Source: Chloroflexota bacterium
Lineage (GTDB): Bacteria; Chloroflexota; Chloroflexia; QHBQ01
NCBI GenBank assembly: GCA_025355955.1
Contig: JANXYP010000006.1
Span: 1 to 59,826, forward strand
Direction: 5' to 3'
Length of the DNA stretch: 59,826 nucleotides
This document shows, in pieces, positions 16,960-25,199 of the stretch (the stretch's first letter is position 1; each line of letters starts with the position of its first letter). A program made the translations under genes and the position numbers. The notes below the pieces were generated by a model that searched no databases, was not told where the DNA came from, and saw only the letters and a program-made list of their open reading frames with translations.

Positions 16960-18918
16960 CTACCGAGGTGAAGCTGGGATGACCGCCGCATAGACAATCT
17001 CAGCCATCTCGTCGCGGCGCACTTCGGCGTTGGGGTGGAAGCTGTGGTCGGGATAGCCAGCGATGATGCCCATGTGGTAGGCAGTCTCGATGCTGGTATA
17101 GAACACGTTGCTGGGCGGCACATCGGTGAAGCTCGGCCCGCTAGCAGGTGTGGATAGCGGATAGTGCGCGGCGGCGACGACCAGCTTGGTAAGCTGCCCG
17201 CGAGTGATCGACACGTTCGGCAGGTAGCAAGGCCAGATCGCACCCGCCACCGCGCAACTGGCGGGGTCGAAACCGCTGAGGATGCCCTGCAAGTAACCGC
17301 TCTCGATGTACAGGTAGGCAAAGTAGGTGGGCGGCACGTCAGTGAACGTCTGGCTCCCTTGCGGCGTACTCAGTGGCAGGCCGAAGCCCAGCACGATAAT
17401 CTTGGCGAATTGTCCGCGAGTTGCGCTGCCCGCGGGCGCAAAATGGATGGCATCGCTACCGCTGATTACCCCCTGACAATACAATTTATGGATGGCTGCG
17501 TAGAAGGCGTTGCCACTGATGTCTACGAACGGATTAGCGCAATCGGTTGGGGTAGGCGCGGGCGGCGTGGCCGTGTCGACCGGAGTTGGGGTAAGGGTTG
17601 GGGTCGGAAGCAAGCTGGTATTGACCTCGCGTTCCTCTGCCGGATAGCCAGCCCGCCCATCGCTGGTGCCGACCACGGTTATAAAGTAGTCGCCAGCAGT
17701 GGGCGGGGTGAAGGTATAGCTCTCTACGCCGCTGACATCGAGGGTTGCAGTATAAAACTGGCTGGCTACGCCATAATCCAACTGATACGACTGGGCATCA
17801 GTCACGACATCGTGCCAGCTAACGCTGATGCTGCCGTTGGGGTTGCCCTGCGCGGCGAAGTTGGCGGGGGTGTTGCCCACCGTAATCGCCGGGTTGTCGG
17901 CTCTGGGGGTAAAGTGGATAAGGTCGGGGCTGGTGGCAATCCCGATCATACCGAAATCGGCGTTCTGGCCGGGGATGCCATTGTAGTACATCTTATAGCT
18001 ACCATCGTCGGCGCGCCGCACGAACGCGCCATATACCAGCCCCGCATCCCAGCCGTTGCTGGTGGAAGGGCTGAGGATGGGGTCGCTAGAGTAGGGGGTG
18101 AAATGGATGCCATCCTGGCTGGTGGTGAGATAGATGCCGTTGTTGGTATGATAATAAAGGTAGGTGGTGCCGCTCTCGGTGATGGCGAAGCTGGTGTAGA
18201 TGCCGTTCGTATCGGTGACAATCGGGTTGCCCGCGTAGCGCTGCCAGGCGAGGCCATCACTGCTATAGGCCAGGCCGATCGCTGAGTCGTCACTGCCGAA
18301 GCCGTTGTAGTACATCATATACAGGCGCGAGGTAGCGCTAGCTAGCTTGAGCGCCTGCAGCGCTTGCACACTGGGGTTGACCACCTCGACAATCGAAGGA
18401 CGCACCACCTCCACGTTGTCCCAGTAGTTGCCAATCTCATAGGAGAGGACGGGCTGCTGCTGGGCGGTGAAGTTGATGCCATCGATGCTGGTGGCATAGC
18501 CAATCTGGTACGGTACGTTGCCTCCATAGTAGAGCTTGAACAGGCCATCCTCGTAGAACACGAAAGGGAAGGCGCGTTGGTCGGCCCAACCATCGTTAAT
18601 GTGGATTGGCCCCTGCTTGTTGAAGTGGACGCCATCGCTGCTGGTGGCAAGGTAAATCTGCCAGGTGCAACCGAAGCCACTGTAATAAGCATAATAGATA
18701 CCGTTCACCTCGACCATGCCCGGATACTCGCTATGGATGCTGTCACAATAATCGGCGGGCAGAGGGTTGGCTTTGACGGGCGGGGTGACTGGCGAGAAGA
18801 TATGATCGGGAGGCTGGCTGATTTGGCTTATCAGTCTGGCTGGAGCAGCGGGGGCAGCGAACAAAGAGGTGAGTACCAAAAGCAGAATGCTGAATGCCAA
18901 AAAATAGGTTGATTTCAC
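16960..18918 (-). CDS. Secreted GH43/GH32-like five-bladed propeller protein with SLH anchor
   Basis: A 652-residue exported protein. Signal peptide about 1-27. Residues about 55-375 form repeated sheets typical of glycosidase propellers (IYYAYYSGFGCTWQIYLATS, LFKLYYGG, LYMMYYNGFG, YKMYYNGIPG). A fibronectin-III-like domain follows at about 385-460 and a short Pro/Thr linker. Three SLH repeats (about 460-652) end the protein. A sugar-acting role (arabinosidase/xylosidase or fructan type) is inferred from fold; I cannot fix the catalytic acids. The start is GTG with AAAGGAG 9 nt upstream. It diverges from the O-antigen-ligase gene with a 215-bp gap. Confidence 0.8.
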   Translation of the reverse strand: MKSTYFLAFSILLLVLTSLFAAPAAPARLISQISQPPDHIFSPVTPPVKANPLPADYCDSIHSEYPGMVEVNGIYYAYYSGFGCTWQIYLATSSDGVHFNKQGPIHINDGWADQRAFPFVFYEDGLFKLYYGGNVPYQIGYATSIDGINFTAQQQPVLSYEIGNYWDNVEVVRPSIVEVVNPSVQALQALKLASATSRLYMMYYNGFGSDDSAIGLAYSSDGLAWQRYAGNPIVTDTNGIYTSFAITESGTTYLYYHTNNGIYLTTSQDGIHFTPYSSDPILSPSTSNGWDAGLVYGAFVRRADDGSYKMYYNGIPGQNADFGMIGIATSPDLIHFTPRADNPAITVGNTPANFAAQGNPNGSISVSWHDVVTDAQSYQLDYGVASQFYTATLDVSGVESYTFTPPTAGDYFITVVGTSDGRAGYPAEEREVNTSLLPTPTLTPTPVDTATPPAPTPTDCANPFVDISGNAFYAAIHKLYCQGVISGSDAIHFAPAGSATRGQFAKIIVLGFGLPLSTPQGSQTFTDVPPTYFAYLYIESGYLQGILSGFDPASCAVAGAIWPCYLPNVSITRGQLTKLVVAAAHYPLSTPASGPSFTDVPPSNVFYTSIETAYHMGIIAGYPDHSFHPNAEVRRDEMAEIVYAAVIPASPR

Positions 18919-19133
18919 TTGGGTGGTCTCCTTTGAGCTAGTTGAGCTTAACTATAGCGGGGTCATGTAAAATGCTTGCAACAAATGGGTAAGAAGCAGG
19001 TAAAATGATCGCAATTGCGGCAGTCAGTGTGCCTGCTACGCCAGGGTTGGATCATGCGTAAGCCTGAGCTTGCAGCATCATGCTATAATAGGCTTGAAGT
19101 ATTGAGAATCTGGAAGCAGATAGGAGGCGTGCA

Positions 19134-20906
19134 ATGACTAGACTGGCACAGTGGATGGATAGGGCAATAGAGGGGCTATGGCTAGCGGCGCTGGTGTATA
19201 CGCCACTGTTCTTCAACGTCTACAGCAGCCGCGTGTTCGAGCCGGACAAGGTGGCGCTGCTGCGTGCGATTGTCGCGCTTGCGGCAGTATGCTGGGCGAT
19301 CAAGACCCTGGAGCATCGTCGGGTGCCACAGGATGCGATAACCCAACCTGATGCTGAGGTGGATAGCGCGGGAGTAAAAGACGACCCCGCCAGCTACCAA
19401 AATGGGCAGGGCAAGGTGGGGGCGTGGTGGCGAGCGCCGCTGGTGCTGCCGCTGCTGCTGTATGCGGGTTGGTATCTGGTCAGCAGCCTCACCTCGGTGG
19501 ATGTCTACATCAGCATTTTCGGCTCGTACCAGCGGCAGGAGGGCTTCCTCACCCAGCTAGCCTACATCGTGCTGGGGCTGATCATCCTTTTCAATCTGCG
19601 GACCCGCGCTCAGGTGGAACGCATCATCACCTTCTGCGTGGCAACCGCCGCGCCTGCCGCTCTTTACGGTCTGATGCAGCACCAGGGCTGGGATCCGCTG
19701 CCCTGGGCGGGCGATGTAACAACTCGCGTGGCCGGACCAGCGGGCAACGCGACTGCATTTGGCAATTGGTTGGTGATGGTCGCGCCCCTCATCCTCTACC
19801 GCATCGTCACCGTCGCTACCTGGCTGCGCGATCCTGCCAACCGTGCCGAGCTCGACGACTACGATGGCCCGCGCATCGCGATCTATACCATCTCCATCGC
19901 CGCGCAGAGCTTCGTACTGTGGCTGGCGTTGGCGCTAATCGCATCCAATCAGCGGCCCGACTTTGGTCTCTGGTTCATCCTGCCTACTGGCATCCTCATC
20001 TTCTACGCGCTGACCTTCCTCTACGCCAACGCTAGGATGACTCATGCGCTTGCCACCACCGCGCTTGTTGCCCTGATCCTACTGTTCGCCCTTGTAGTGG
20101 CGATAATCTTCTACACCCAATCACGCGGGCCGTTGGTGGCGCTAGTTGTGGAAATGATGGTGTTTGCGCTGGCCGCCTTGTGGTTGCAGCGTAGTCGCGT
20201 CGGGTTGAGCCTGGCTGGCGTGGCGTGTGCTGCAGCGCTGCTCTTCCTGGTGGTGTTCAATCTGCCCAGTTCACCGCTGGCCTCACTGCGCGAGATGCCA
20301 TACGTTGGCAGGCTGGGCGTGCTTACCCAGTTCGACATTGGCAGCGGCAAAGTGCTGGCATCTGTCTGGCAAGGTACCGCCAATATGCTCATCTCTGACA
20401 CGACTCGCCTGGCGATCGGCTATGGGCCGGAGACCACGTACCTTACCTACAACCCCTACTACCCCGCTGGCCTACAGAACATCGAACTGCGGAACGCCAC
20501 CCCGGATATGAGTCACGACTGGATCCTTGATCAGCTTGCCTGGGGTGGTATCATCATGCTCGGCCTGCTGATACTACTCATCTTCGCCTTCTATTCGTTT
20601 ACCTGGCAGCAGGCTAAACGCGACGAGTGGCTGCCAAAGCAGTTGCTGCTTGTCGCGCTCGGTGTGGGGATAAGCGGTTACCTGGTCACCTTGCTGGTGT
20701 CGCACTTCACTGTCGCTACCTATACCTACTTCTTCGCCTATCTCGGCCTCGCGGTGGCGGTTGGCTACTTTGGGGCGATGCGGGCCAGCCCGCCGCTGGC
20801 AACTAAGTCAGCCGACGAATCACCAGCAGTAGAATCACGAAGCACATGGATAGGACGAAGGACACGGAGAAGTTGGAGCAGCGTTGCCAGTTACGATGAG
20901 CATTGA
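19134..20906 (+). CDS. O-antigen ligase/polymerase-like membrane protein
   Basis: A 590-residue protein with about 12-13 predicted membrane helices and a soluble, Arg/Ser-rich C-terminal tail (about 560-590). The Wzy/WaaL-like region is around 330-480: FYTQSRGPLVALVVEMM, then a periplasm-side loop with YGPETTYLTYNPYYPAGL, and SHDWILDQLAWGGIIMLGLL. The family joins or polymerises glycans on lipid carriers at the outer face of the membrane. In a monoderm-like organism a role in surface polysaccharide or glycoprotein assembly is likely (inference). AGGAGG sits 6 nt before the ATG. A TATAAT box is seen at 19084 without a good -35. Confidence 0.8.
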   Translation: MTRLAQWMDRAIEGLWLAALVYTPLFFNVYSSRVFEPDKVALLRAIVALAAVCWAIKTLEHRRVPQDAITQPDAEVDSAGVKDDPASYQNGQGKVGAWWRAPLVLPLLLYAGWYLVSSLTSVDVYISIFGSYQRQEGFLTQLAYIVLGLIILFNLRTRAQVERIITFCVATAAPAALYGLMQHQGWDPLPWAGDVTTRVAGPAGNATAFGNWLVMVAPLILYRIVTVATWLRDPANRAELDDYDGPRIAIYTISIAAQSFVLWLALALIASNQRPDFGLWFILPTGILIFYALTFLYANARMTHALATTALVALILLFALVVAIIFYTQSRGPLVALVVEMMVFALAALWLQRSRVGLSLAGVACAAALLFLVVFNLPSSPLASLREMPYVGRLGVLTQFDIGSGKVLASVWQGTANMLISDTTRLAIGYGPETTYLTYNPYYPAGLQNIELRNATPDMSHDWILDQLAWGGIIMLGLLILLIFAFYSFTWQQAKRDEWLPKQLLLVALGVGISGYLVTLLVSHFTVATYTYFFAYLGLAVAVGYFGAMRASPPLATKSADESPAVESRSTWIGRRTRRSWSSVASYDEH

Positions 20907-20964
20907 TGCGCTGCACTCGGGCGAGCGCCGCCCGCCCCTACATCAACATTATCGTCATGAAGGA

Positions 20965-20998
20965 GCCGACGCTGCTTAGATGCAACGTCGGCCTTTTT
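20965..20998 (+). terminator. Rho-independent terminator after the O-antigen ligase-like gene
   Basis: A 7-bp GC-rich stem (GCCGACG / CGTCGGC) with a 14-nt loop, followed by CTTTTTCC. It lies 58 bp past the stop codon; a palindromic repeat remnant (GAGCGCCGCCCGCCCCTAC) lies between. Confidence 0.8.
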
Positions 20999-21046
20999 CC
21001 GCATCCTCCGCGATTCAAAGCACTGCCCCGTGTGCTTGGGCGGGCG

Positions 21047-21784
21047 CTAGAGCGCAGGTACCGGGCGGAGCGCTTGTGCGCCGTACCAGGCGTGTTCGAT
21101 GCCGCGCATAAGCAGGGCGCAATCAAAGGTGCAGGTGCCTGGCGGAAACTGCTTAGGGTTGTCAAAAAAGCTGGACTCGACCTGCTGGATCGCGAGTGGC
21201 ACCACTTCCCAGTTGAAGGCGTGCAGCCGAATGCCCTGCAACGGACCACCGCTCTGCGCGGGCGAATAGCCGATGGACCCATGTTCGAAGAAGGCGGAGG
21301 CTTCCGCTACTGTCTTGAAGACCGATGTGGATGGTAGGGCCTCGGCGATATCGGCCTCGACCACGACATGGGTGCGCTGATCATCACTGTCCAGCGCCAC
21401 GAAGAAATGTTTGGCCTGTTCGGCCACGCGGAAGTGGGCGTGCTGGTGGAAACCGGGAACGATGCGGCCACCCAGCCAGGTATTCAGCCGTGAGGCAGTA
21501 TCGCGACGGGGGATATAAACCCCCTCATGCCGCTGACCCTGTTCATCCCACTCGACGGCGATGCGATGGGCGGCGTTTTCCGAGCTGACACCCAGGAATG
21601 CGGGGATGCCGCGTGGGCGCAGATGCGCCAGGCGGATCAGGCAAATGCCCGCGATACCACTGCCCTGCACCAACTTGGGGCGGAACGGCGATGGCAAGAT
21701 CGCGGCAAGCACATCGGGGTCGACCCGATAGTTGACCAGGATACGTCGGTCAATCACGCCGCGCATGGCGGGAAAAAGCATCAT
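21047..21784 (-). CDS. DUF2071 (YqjF-like) family protein
   Basis: A 245-residue soluble protein of the DUF2071/YqjF family, which shares the acetoacetate decarboxylase-like fold. Family features are VNYRVDPDVLAAILPSPFRP, CLIRLAHLRPRGIPAFLG and VYIPRRDTASRLNTWLGGRI. No enzymatic activity is established for the family. The start has GGAGG 7 nt upstream. It stands alone, convergent with the gene to its left. Confidence 0.8.
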   Translation of the reverse strand: MMLFPAMRGVIDRRILVNYRVDPDVLAAILPSPFRPKLVQGSGIAGICLIRLAHLRPRGIPAFLGVSSENAAHRIAVEWDEQGQRHEGVYIPRRDTASRLNTWLGGRIVPGFHQHAHFRVAEQAKHFFVALDSDDQRTHVVVEADIAEALPSTSVFKTVAEASAFFEHGSIGYSPAQSGGPLQGIRLHAFNWEVVPLAIQQVESSFFDNPKQFPPGTCTFDCALLMRGIEHAWYGAQALRPVPAL

Positions 21785-22044
21785 ATCATTGCCTCCATTG
21801 CTGATCTAACGCTCGCCCGGGGCAAAATGAATGTTCGGCAGCCCACGGGAGGCGGGACTAATATAACAGCAGCGGTAGCGTTGGGCTTCAATGCACTTAA
21901 CTGTTGGGTTGGAGATCGCAACCAATACATTGTAACATAAATAACAAACAAACACAAAATTAGAGCAGCGAGTTGAGGCACCGAAGACGCGGAAAAAGAT
22001 GGGGAAGACGCGGAAAATTGTCGTCGGCGGCAGGGTGTGCGATA

Positions 22045-22137
22045 ATACCAATTAGCCGTGGTGCCGCTATAGTTTCTGTAGGGGCGAACCGTTGTTCGCC
22101 CTGGCCCAATTTAACTATCTGCTCGGCTAATTGGTAT
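22045..22137. repeat. Family A miniature element (complete, 93 bp)
   Basis: The cleanest family A copy. Terminal repeats are ATACCAATTAGCCG and CGGCTAATTGGTAT, with a single core palindrome (GGGGCGAACCGTTGTTCGCCC) in the middle. Together with the hairpin at 22161 it explains most of the 510-bp gene-free stretch 21785-22294; the AT-rich 21880-22000 shows nothing identifiable. Confidence 0.85.
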
Positions 22138-22160
22138 AAGATAATTGATAGGCATTGCAA

Positions 22161-22220
22161 AGACCTCCTGTGGTGTAATGGTTGTGGTAAAACCCATCTC
22201 ACCTCAGAAGGTCTCTTTTT
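22161..22220 (+). terminator. Long hairpin with T-run
   Basis: AGACCTCCTG (22161-22170) pairs with CAGAAGGTCT (22205-22214), and an inner pair GGTGTAATGG / CCATCTCACC extends it into a nearly continuous ~54-nt hairpin. CTTTTT follows on the plus strand. No plus-strand gene ends nearby, so it may instead serve the minus-strand ABC operon, or be a mobile-element end. A second weak hairpin (GGGATGCC ... GGGCATCTC, 22270-22294) abuts the ABC stop codon. Confidence 0.5.
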
Positions 22221-22294
22221 ACATCCCTAAAATACGGGATGACTGTGTGATCCGCATTGCCGAGGTACCGGGATGCCTATGCGATGGGCATCTC

Positions 22295-23338
22295 TTATTT
22301 CACGTTGTTCACGAACTCGTTGGTAAACGTCTTGCCCAGGTCAATGGTTGCCGCTTTGACATCCGGGTTGATCTGCTGCTCGAACTTCAGCACAAACGGC
22401 GGCCCGCTGTCCGGCATCTTCCCGTCTGGGCTGTACATGGCGAACTGGTTAGTCAGTGCAGTGACGTAGAGGGTTTTATCGCCAGCGTAGTAGTCTGCGG
22501 GCATCTTGTCCGCCACTTCCTGCGGCGTGTGTGTGTTGATCCACTTGAGCGTCTTCACGTAGGCATTCACCAGCCGCTGCACCAGATCCTTGTGGGCGGC
22601 AACATAGTCCGCCTTCATGAACACGCAGATAAAGGGGTAGTCGGAACCGAGAGCGGCGCGGGTAGCATCGGGCGTGCGTAGGTCAATCAGCACCTTGGCA
22701 TCCCCAGTCTTAAGCAGGCGGGAGATAGTCGGCTCTGTGGTCATGCCTGCGTCGATCTTGCCCTGCTTGATACCCGCGATGAAGGTATCACCCGCGCCAA
22801 CAGGCACGAACTGCACCTGATCGGCCGCGATGCCCTTCTGGCTAAGCATATACTGGGTTAGGGTTTGCGTGCCTGAGCCAAGTTCCGTGACACCCAGGTT
22901 CTTGCCTTTGAGGTCGTTAATTGACTTAATCGTGTCGGCCGCTTTGCTGGAGACCATCTCCGCCTCGCCGGGTGAGATCAAGAGTTGGACAACTTCGACA
23001 ATTCCTTTGCCCTTCGCCTGCAGCTCGAGGGTGTGGTTGTAGGATCCGGACCCCGCATCTACGCCGCCCGATAGAACTTCCGTCTCCGCAGACTGGCCGG
23101 AGGCTTCGTCTATCAGATCAACCTGGAGGTTCTGCTCGTCAAAGTAGCCGAGCTGCTGCGTCAGCATATTGGGCAAGTAAATCTGCTTGCTCATCCCACC
23201 AACCAGGATTTTGATATGATCCTTCTGGGCGACAGGGGTGGTGCCAGTTCCCGCATCCGTCCCGCAGCTACTCAGGGTCAGGATTAGGACCAGGATGGTG
23301 CCGACTGCGGGGCCGACTCGTCGTTTCATGTGCGGCAT
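22295..23338 (-). CDS. NitT/TauT-family ABC transporter substrate-binding lipoprotein
   Basis: A lipoprotein of about 347 residues with lipobox LSSC after a short signal peptide. It has the NMT1/SsuA-like periplasmic fold: IKILVGGMSKQIYLPNMLTQ, EVLSGGVDAGSGSY, LKGKNLGVTELGSGTQTLTQ and DAGMTTEPTISRL. Members bind sulfonates, nitrate, bicarbonate or thiamin-precursor pyrimidines; the ligand here is not evident. Of the candidate starts (23371, 23338, 23329) the ATG at 23338 gives a normal signal peptide with AAAGGA about 12 nt upstream. It is the last gene of a three-gene importer operon. Confidence 0.87.
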   Translation of the reverse strand: MPHMKRRVGPAVGTILVLILTLSSCGTDAGTGTTPVAQKDHIKILVGGMSKQIYLPNMLTQQLGYFDEQNLQVDLIDEASGQSAETEVLSGGVDAGSGSYNHTLELQAKGKGIVEVVQLLISPGEAEMVSSKAADTIKSINDLKGKNLGVTELGSGTQTLTQYMLSQKGIAADQVQFVPVGAGDTFIAGIKQGKIDAGMTTEPTISRLLKTGDAKVLIDLRTPDATRAALGSDYPFICVFMKADYVAAHKDLVQRLVNAYVKTLKWINTHTPQEVADKMPADYYAGDKTLYVTALTNQFAMYSPDGKMPDSGPPFVLKFEQQINPDVKAATIDLGKTFTNEFVNNVK

Positions 23339-23357
23339 ATGCTTCACTATTCCTTTC

Positions 23358-24233
23358 TTAGATCGATACATCAGTAATTGTATTAGGCCGCCAGCGGATC
23401 AGGCGATTCTCCAACGCCGTGATTATGGCCTCGGCAGTCAAGGATATAGCGGCAAGAATCACCATCGCTGCGAAGACACCGTTGGCATTGAAGGTGTTCT
23501 GGGCCGTGGAGATCAGCAAACCAAGTCCCTTGAGCGCCCCCAGATATTCCCCTACCACAGCGCCTACCAGCGCAAAGCTGAAGCTGGTGTGCAGGCTTGC
23601 AATGATCCAGGATAGGGCTGATGGAATGATGATCTCGGTCGCAAGTTGGCGCGAATTGGCTCCCAAAATCCGCGCATTGGCGATCAGGTTGCGGTCAACC
23701 TCGCGCACACCCTGGAAAGCATTGAAGAAGACGATAAAGAAGACGAGGACGACGGCCAGGGCGATCTTGGAGCCAATGCCCAGCCCCAGGGAGATAGCGA
23801 AGATCGAGCCGAGCACTATGCGCGGAATCGAATTCGCTACTTTAATGTAAGGGCTTAGAATGTCGGCCAAGAGCCTGCTGCGCCCAAGCGCCACACCGAA
23901 AACGACACCTAGCACAACCCCAATCAGAAAGCCGATGACCGCCTCTTCCAGGGTGACTGCGATCTGCTGCCAGAGCGGCCCCTGTGCCGTACCCTGCGTG
24001 ATCCAAGTCCAGATCTGTTGTACGATCGCGGTAGGCTGGCCGAAAAAGAAAGCATCGATCCAGCCGATGCGCGCTCCCAGCTCCCAGCCCCCGATGATTA
24101 CGATCAGAAGCAATACCCGCAAGCTAGTTACGATGATGCGGTAGCGCCGGGCTGCAGTGCTGGCAATCCATACTGGCTCATCGTCCGCAAGGTCAGTGCT
24201 GTCAACTGATGGTGCGTTTTTTATCGCGTTCAT
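23358..24233 (-). CDS. NitT/TauT-family ABC transporter permease
   Basis: A 291-residue inner-membrane permease of the SsuC/TauC type, with about six helices. The cytoplasmic coupling loop is near residue 190-215: NLIANARILGANSRQLATEI, the EAA-motif region with the conserved Gly. It forms the channel for the binding protein encoded downstream. Its N-terminus overlaps the ATPase gene by 32 bp, so the ATPase and permease are probably coupled. Confidence 0.9.
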   Translation of the reverse strand: MNAIKNAPSVDSTDLADDEPVWIASTAARRYRIIVTSLRVLLLIVIIGGWELGARIGWIDAFFFGQPTAIVQQIWTWITQGTAQGPLWQQIAVTLEEAVIGFLIGVVLGVVFGVALGRSRLLADILSPYIKVANSIPRIVLGSIFAISLGLGIGSKIALAVVLVFFIVFFNAFQGVREVDRNLIANARILGANSRQLATEIIIPSALSWIIASLHTSFSFALVGAVVGEYLGALKGLGLLISTAQNTFNANGVFAAMVILAAISLTAEAIITALENRLIRWRPNTITDVSI

Positions 24234-25023
24234 AGCTCACCATAACCTCGTCGCGCAGCGCGCCCCAGATTTCCTGATATAGCTGCACAAACCGCGGCGC
24301 GAAGCGGATCTCTGCCACCTGGCGCGGTCGGGGTAGGTCAATGGTATAGATGCCTTTGACCGTAGCTGGCCCTGCCGTCAGCACACACACCCGATCGGCC
24401 AGGGCGATTGCCTCCTCCAGATCGTGCGTTACGAACACCACCGAGGCAGAGGTGCTAGCCCAGAGCGCGAGCAACTCATCCTCCATCAGCGCACGGGTCT
24501 GCACGTCCAGGGCGCTGAATGGTTCATCCATCAACAGGATTTGAGGGCCGGTAATCAGCGTTTGGGCGAGGGCAACCCGCTTACGCATTCCACCCGATAG
24601 CTGGTGCGGGTAGTAATACTCGAACCCGCTTAGGCCAACCCGGCTAATCCAGTCGCCAGCGCGCTCAATCGCCTCGGTTTTTGACATACCGCGAAACAAG
24701 GGGCCAGCCGCAACGTTCTGCAGCACATTCTTCCAGGGAAAGATGGCATCAGTCTGAAACATATAGCCAATGCGGGCATCGATGCCTTTGACGGGTTGGC
24801 CCATTAGCAACACCTCTCCGGCGCTGGCGGGTTCCAGTCCGGCGATGAGGGCCAGGGTTGTAGATTTCCCGCAGCCAGTGGGGCCGACCACGGCGCAGAA
24901 CTCGCCGGGCTGGACGCTTATGTTGAGATTCCGCAGGGCTGTGTAAGCGGAGCCGGTAGGCGTGCGGAATCGCTTGTACACACCCCGCAGCTGAATGGCC
25001 GGGTCAGTTGGGATGTCGGGCAT
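24202..25023 (-). CDS. NitT/TauT-family ABC transporter ATP-binding protein
   Basis: A 273-residue ATPase of the SsuB/TauB type: Walker A VGPTGCGKSTTLALIAGL, Q-loop MFQTDAIFPWKNV, signature HQLSGGMRKRVALAQTLI, Walker B ILLMDEPFSALD and switch His in FVTHDLEEAIAL. It energises the importer formed with the two following genes. The ATG at 25023 has GGAGG 6 nt upstream and is preferred over the one at 25083. Confidence 0.92.
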   Translation of the reverse strand: MPDIPTDPAIQLRGVYKRFRTPTGSAYTALRNLNISVQPGEFCAVVGPTGCGKSTTLALIAGLEPASAGEVLLMGQPVKGIDARIGYMFQTDAIFPWKNVLQNVAAGPLFRGMSKTEAIERAGDWISRVGLSGFEYYYPHQLSGGMRKRVALAQTLITGPQILLMDEPFSALDVQTRALMEDELLALWASTSASVVFVTHDLEEAIALADRVCVLTAGPATVKGIYTIDLPRPRQVAEIRFAPRFVQLYQEIWGALRDEVMVSYERDKKRTIS

Positions 25024-25140
25024 CGGCAACCTCCGCAAAAAGATCCGGGCTGGCCCGATCAGTGCAGGCTCTGCGCTCATCATAGCCGAAGCGGCATAAC
25101 TAGTGGTAAGTATAGGGAAACGTGTGGAACTCTAGCTCTT

Positions 25141-25169
25141 ATTATATATTAATTAGAATAATTACGCAA
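25141..25169 (-). promoter_or_regulatory. Promoter of the NitT/TauT-type ABC operon
   Basis: Minus strand: TTGCGT, 17-bp AT-rich spacer, TATAAT. It lies about 120 bp upstream of the ATPase start in an AT-rich island unlike the surrounding GC-rich DNA. Confidence 0.75.
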
Positions 25170-25199
25170 CACCTTTTGCCATCAATTTAAGTCCTGTTG

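Noticed and set aside
17164-18285. 373-codon plus-strand open frame
   Set aside because: Antisense to the GH43-like/SLH gene; no motif.
22161-22214. tRNA-like sequence (GGTGTAATGGTT resembling a D arm)
   Set aside because: No T-loop GGTTCRA, no anticodon arm or acceptor pairing; it folds as one long hairpin.
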